A stretch of 7,047 nucleotides of DNA from Alistipes sp. (GTDB lineage Bacteria; Bacteroidota; Bacteroidia; Bacteroidales; Rikenellaceae), in the NCBI GenBank assembly GCA_017628595.1, contig JAGBYV010000210.1, positions 1-7,047 of the forward strand, written 5' to 3'. The notes beneath the pieces were generated by a model. The model searched no databases, had not been told where the DNA came from, and was given only the letters and a program-made list of their open reading frames with translations. Positions 6,699-7,047 of this stretch are shown here, piece after piece; position 1 is the stretch's first letter, and each line of letters begins with the position of its first letter. Both the position numbers and the translations under genes were made by a program.

Positions 6699-6745
6699 CA
6701 CCACGCAAAACGAAATATCGGGCTTCAGCCCATATAACGATACAT

Positions 6746-6821
6746 CGCGGGGTAGAGCAGTTGGCAGCTCGTCGGGCTCATAACCCGGAGGTCGGAGGTT
6801 CGAGTCCTCCCCCCGCTACCA
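6746..6821 (+). tRNA. Initiator tRNA-fMet (CAT)
   Basis: A complete 76-nt cloverleaf with an encoded CCA end. The acceptor stem pairs GCGGGG with CCCCGC, but the first position is mismatched (C1 against T72), a mark of bacterial initiator tRNAs. The D-stem is GAGC/GCTC, giving the A11-T24 pair of initiators. The anticodon arm is TCGGG-CTCATAA-CCCGG with anticodon CAT at 6779-6781 and the three consecutive G-C pairs needed for P-site binding. The T arm is GGAGG-TTCGAGT-CCTCC. Formyl-Met loading and use at start codons follow from these features. The E. coli form has C1-A72; here position 72 is T. The gene has its own promoter and terminator. Confidence 0.97.
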
Positions 6822-6822
6822 T

Positions 6823-6854
6823 AGAGGAAATCCGAAAGGGGTTCCTCTTTTTTT
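6823..6854 (+). terminator. Intrinsic terminator of the tRNA-fMet gene
   Basis: AGAGGAA (6823-6829) pairs perfectly with TTCCTCT (6842-6848). After one A-G mismatch the inner part adds T-G, C-G and C-G pairs closed by a GAAA tetraloop (6834-6837). Seven T residues (6848-6854) follow. The hairpin begins one nucleotide after the CCA end. On the minus strand there is no T-tract after the hairpin, so it should not serve the convergent pstB gene. Confidence 0.88.
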
Positions 6855-6930
6855 GTGCTGTCAATTTTGTATAGATCTAAACAAGGTGCTACCCTTGGGC
6901 TGGGATAGTTTGTTGAGAAAGGGAGACGAT

Positions 6931-7047
6931 TTAGCCCATCTTGCCCGTAAGGTAGGCTTTGGTGTGTTCGTCTGATGGATTGGTGAACATTGTTTCGGTG
7001 TCGCCATATTCGACAAGTTCGCCCAGGTACATAAACATAGACTTTGA
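6931..7047 (-). CDS. pstB: Phosphate ABC transporter ATP-binding protein PstB, C-terminal part
   Basis: The minus strand encodes the last 38 residues of PstB and a TAA stop (complement of 6931-6933); the rest lies beyond the right edge. The sequence has the PstB-specific end: MYLGELVEYGDTETMF, then TNPSDEHTKAYLTGKMG, matching the family pattern F-Y-LGE-L-I/V-E-x-GDT...F-x-NP-x-D...T-x-x-Y-I/L-TG-x-x-G. PstB is the cytoplasmic ATPase that drives PstCA-mediated uptake of phosphate bound by PstS. The Walker motifs are outside the window. The gene converges on the tRNA gene. No convincing terminator is seen in the 76 nt between its stop and the tRNA terminator. Confidence 0.93.
   Translation of the reverse strand, partial: SKSMFMYLGELVEYGDTETMFTNPSDEHTKAYLTGKMG

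Noticed and set aside
6686..6874. 62-codon open frame over the tRNA gene
   Set aside because: It runs through a promoter, a tRNA and a terminator, so it is a chance open frame.
6882..6897. CAAGG-TGCTAC-CCTTG hairpin as a pstB terminator on the minus strand
   Set aside because: The stem is only 5 bp and is followed on the minus strand by just three T residues, too weak to call.

Overview
The window looks like a chromosomal segment of an anaerobic member of the Bacteroidales, possibly a Rikenellaceae/Alistipes-like gut organism. The clues are two promoters of the Bacteroidetes TAnnTTTG type (TAACTTTG at 1654-1661 and TACCTTTG at 6691-6698), start codons without clear Shine-Dalgarno sequences, moderate base composition, and gene families typical of the phylum. 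The genus is a guess; the order is fairly safe.

Layout. (1) 1-1618, plus strand: the 3' end of an LpxH-like lipid A phosphoesterase, then thyA (thymidylate synthase) and folA (dihydrofolate reductase), spaced 2 and 10 nt apart. (2) 1652-1683: a perfect 11-bp hairpin with a T-tract that can terminate the folA transcript; its left arm contains the promoter of the next operon. (3) 1684-6620, plus strand: five tightly packed genes encoding an iron-sulfur flavoprotein system related to heterodisulfide reductase (Hdr). The order is HdrC-like, HdrB-like, short HdrA-like, second HdrC-like, then a membrane cytochrome b/HdrD fusion; gaps are 1, 2, 19 and 1 nt. (4) 6667-6854: a self-contained initiator tRNA-fMet gene with promoter and terminator. 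(5) 6931-7047, minus strand: the C-terminus of PstB, the phosphate transporter ATPase, convergent with everything else.

How the genes work together. ThyA makes dTMP and turns methylene-THF into dihydrofolate, which FolA reduces back to THF, so their pairing is metabolically direct. In the Hdr-like operon, an FAD subunit (HdrA), two ferredoxin-like dicluster subunits (HdrC1, HdrC2), a CCG-domain subunit (HdrB) and a membrane protein carrying probable heme, two ferredoxin clusters and two intact CCG motifs could form one electron path between a soluble thiol/disulfide or flavoprotein partner and the menaquinone pool. Bacteroidales are not known to make the methanogen substrate CoM-S-S-CoB, so the true substrate is unknown. 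The gene order resembles, from memory, the sulfur-oxidising shdrC1-B1-A-(H)-C2-B2 cluster, with the last B subunit replaced by a membrane-bound HdrED-type fusion. HdrB has also lost two of the five cysteines of its first CCG motif. This operon is the most interesting part of the window.
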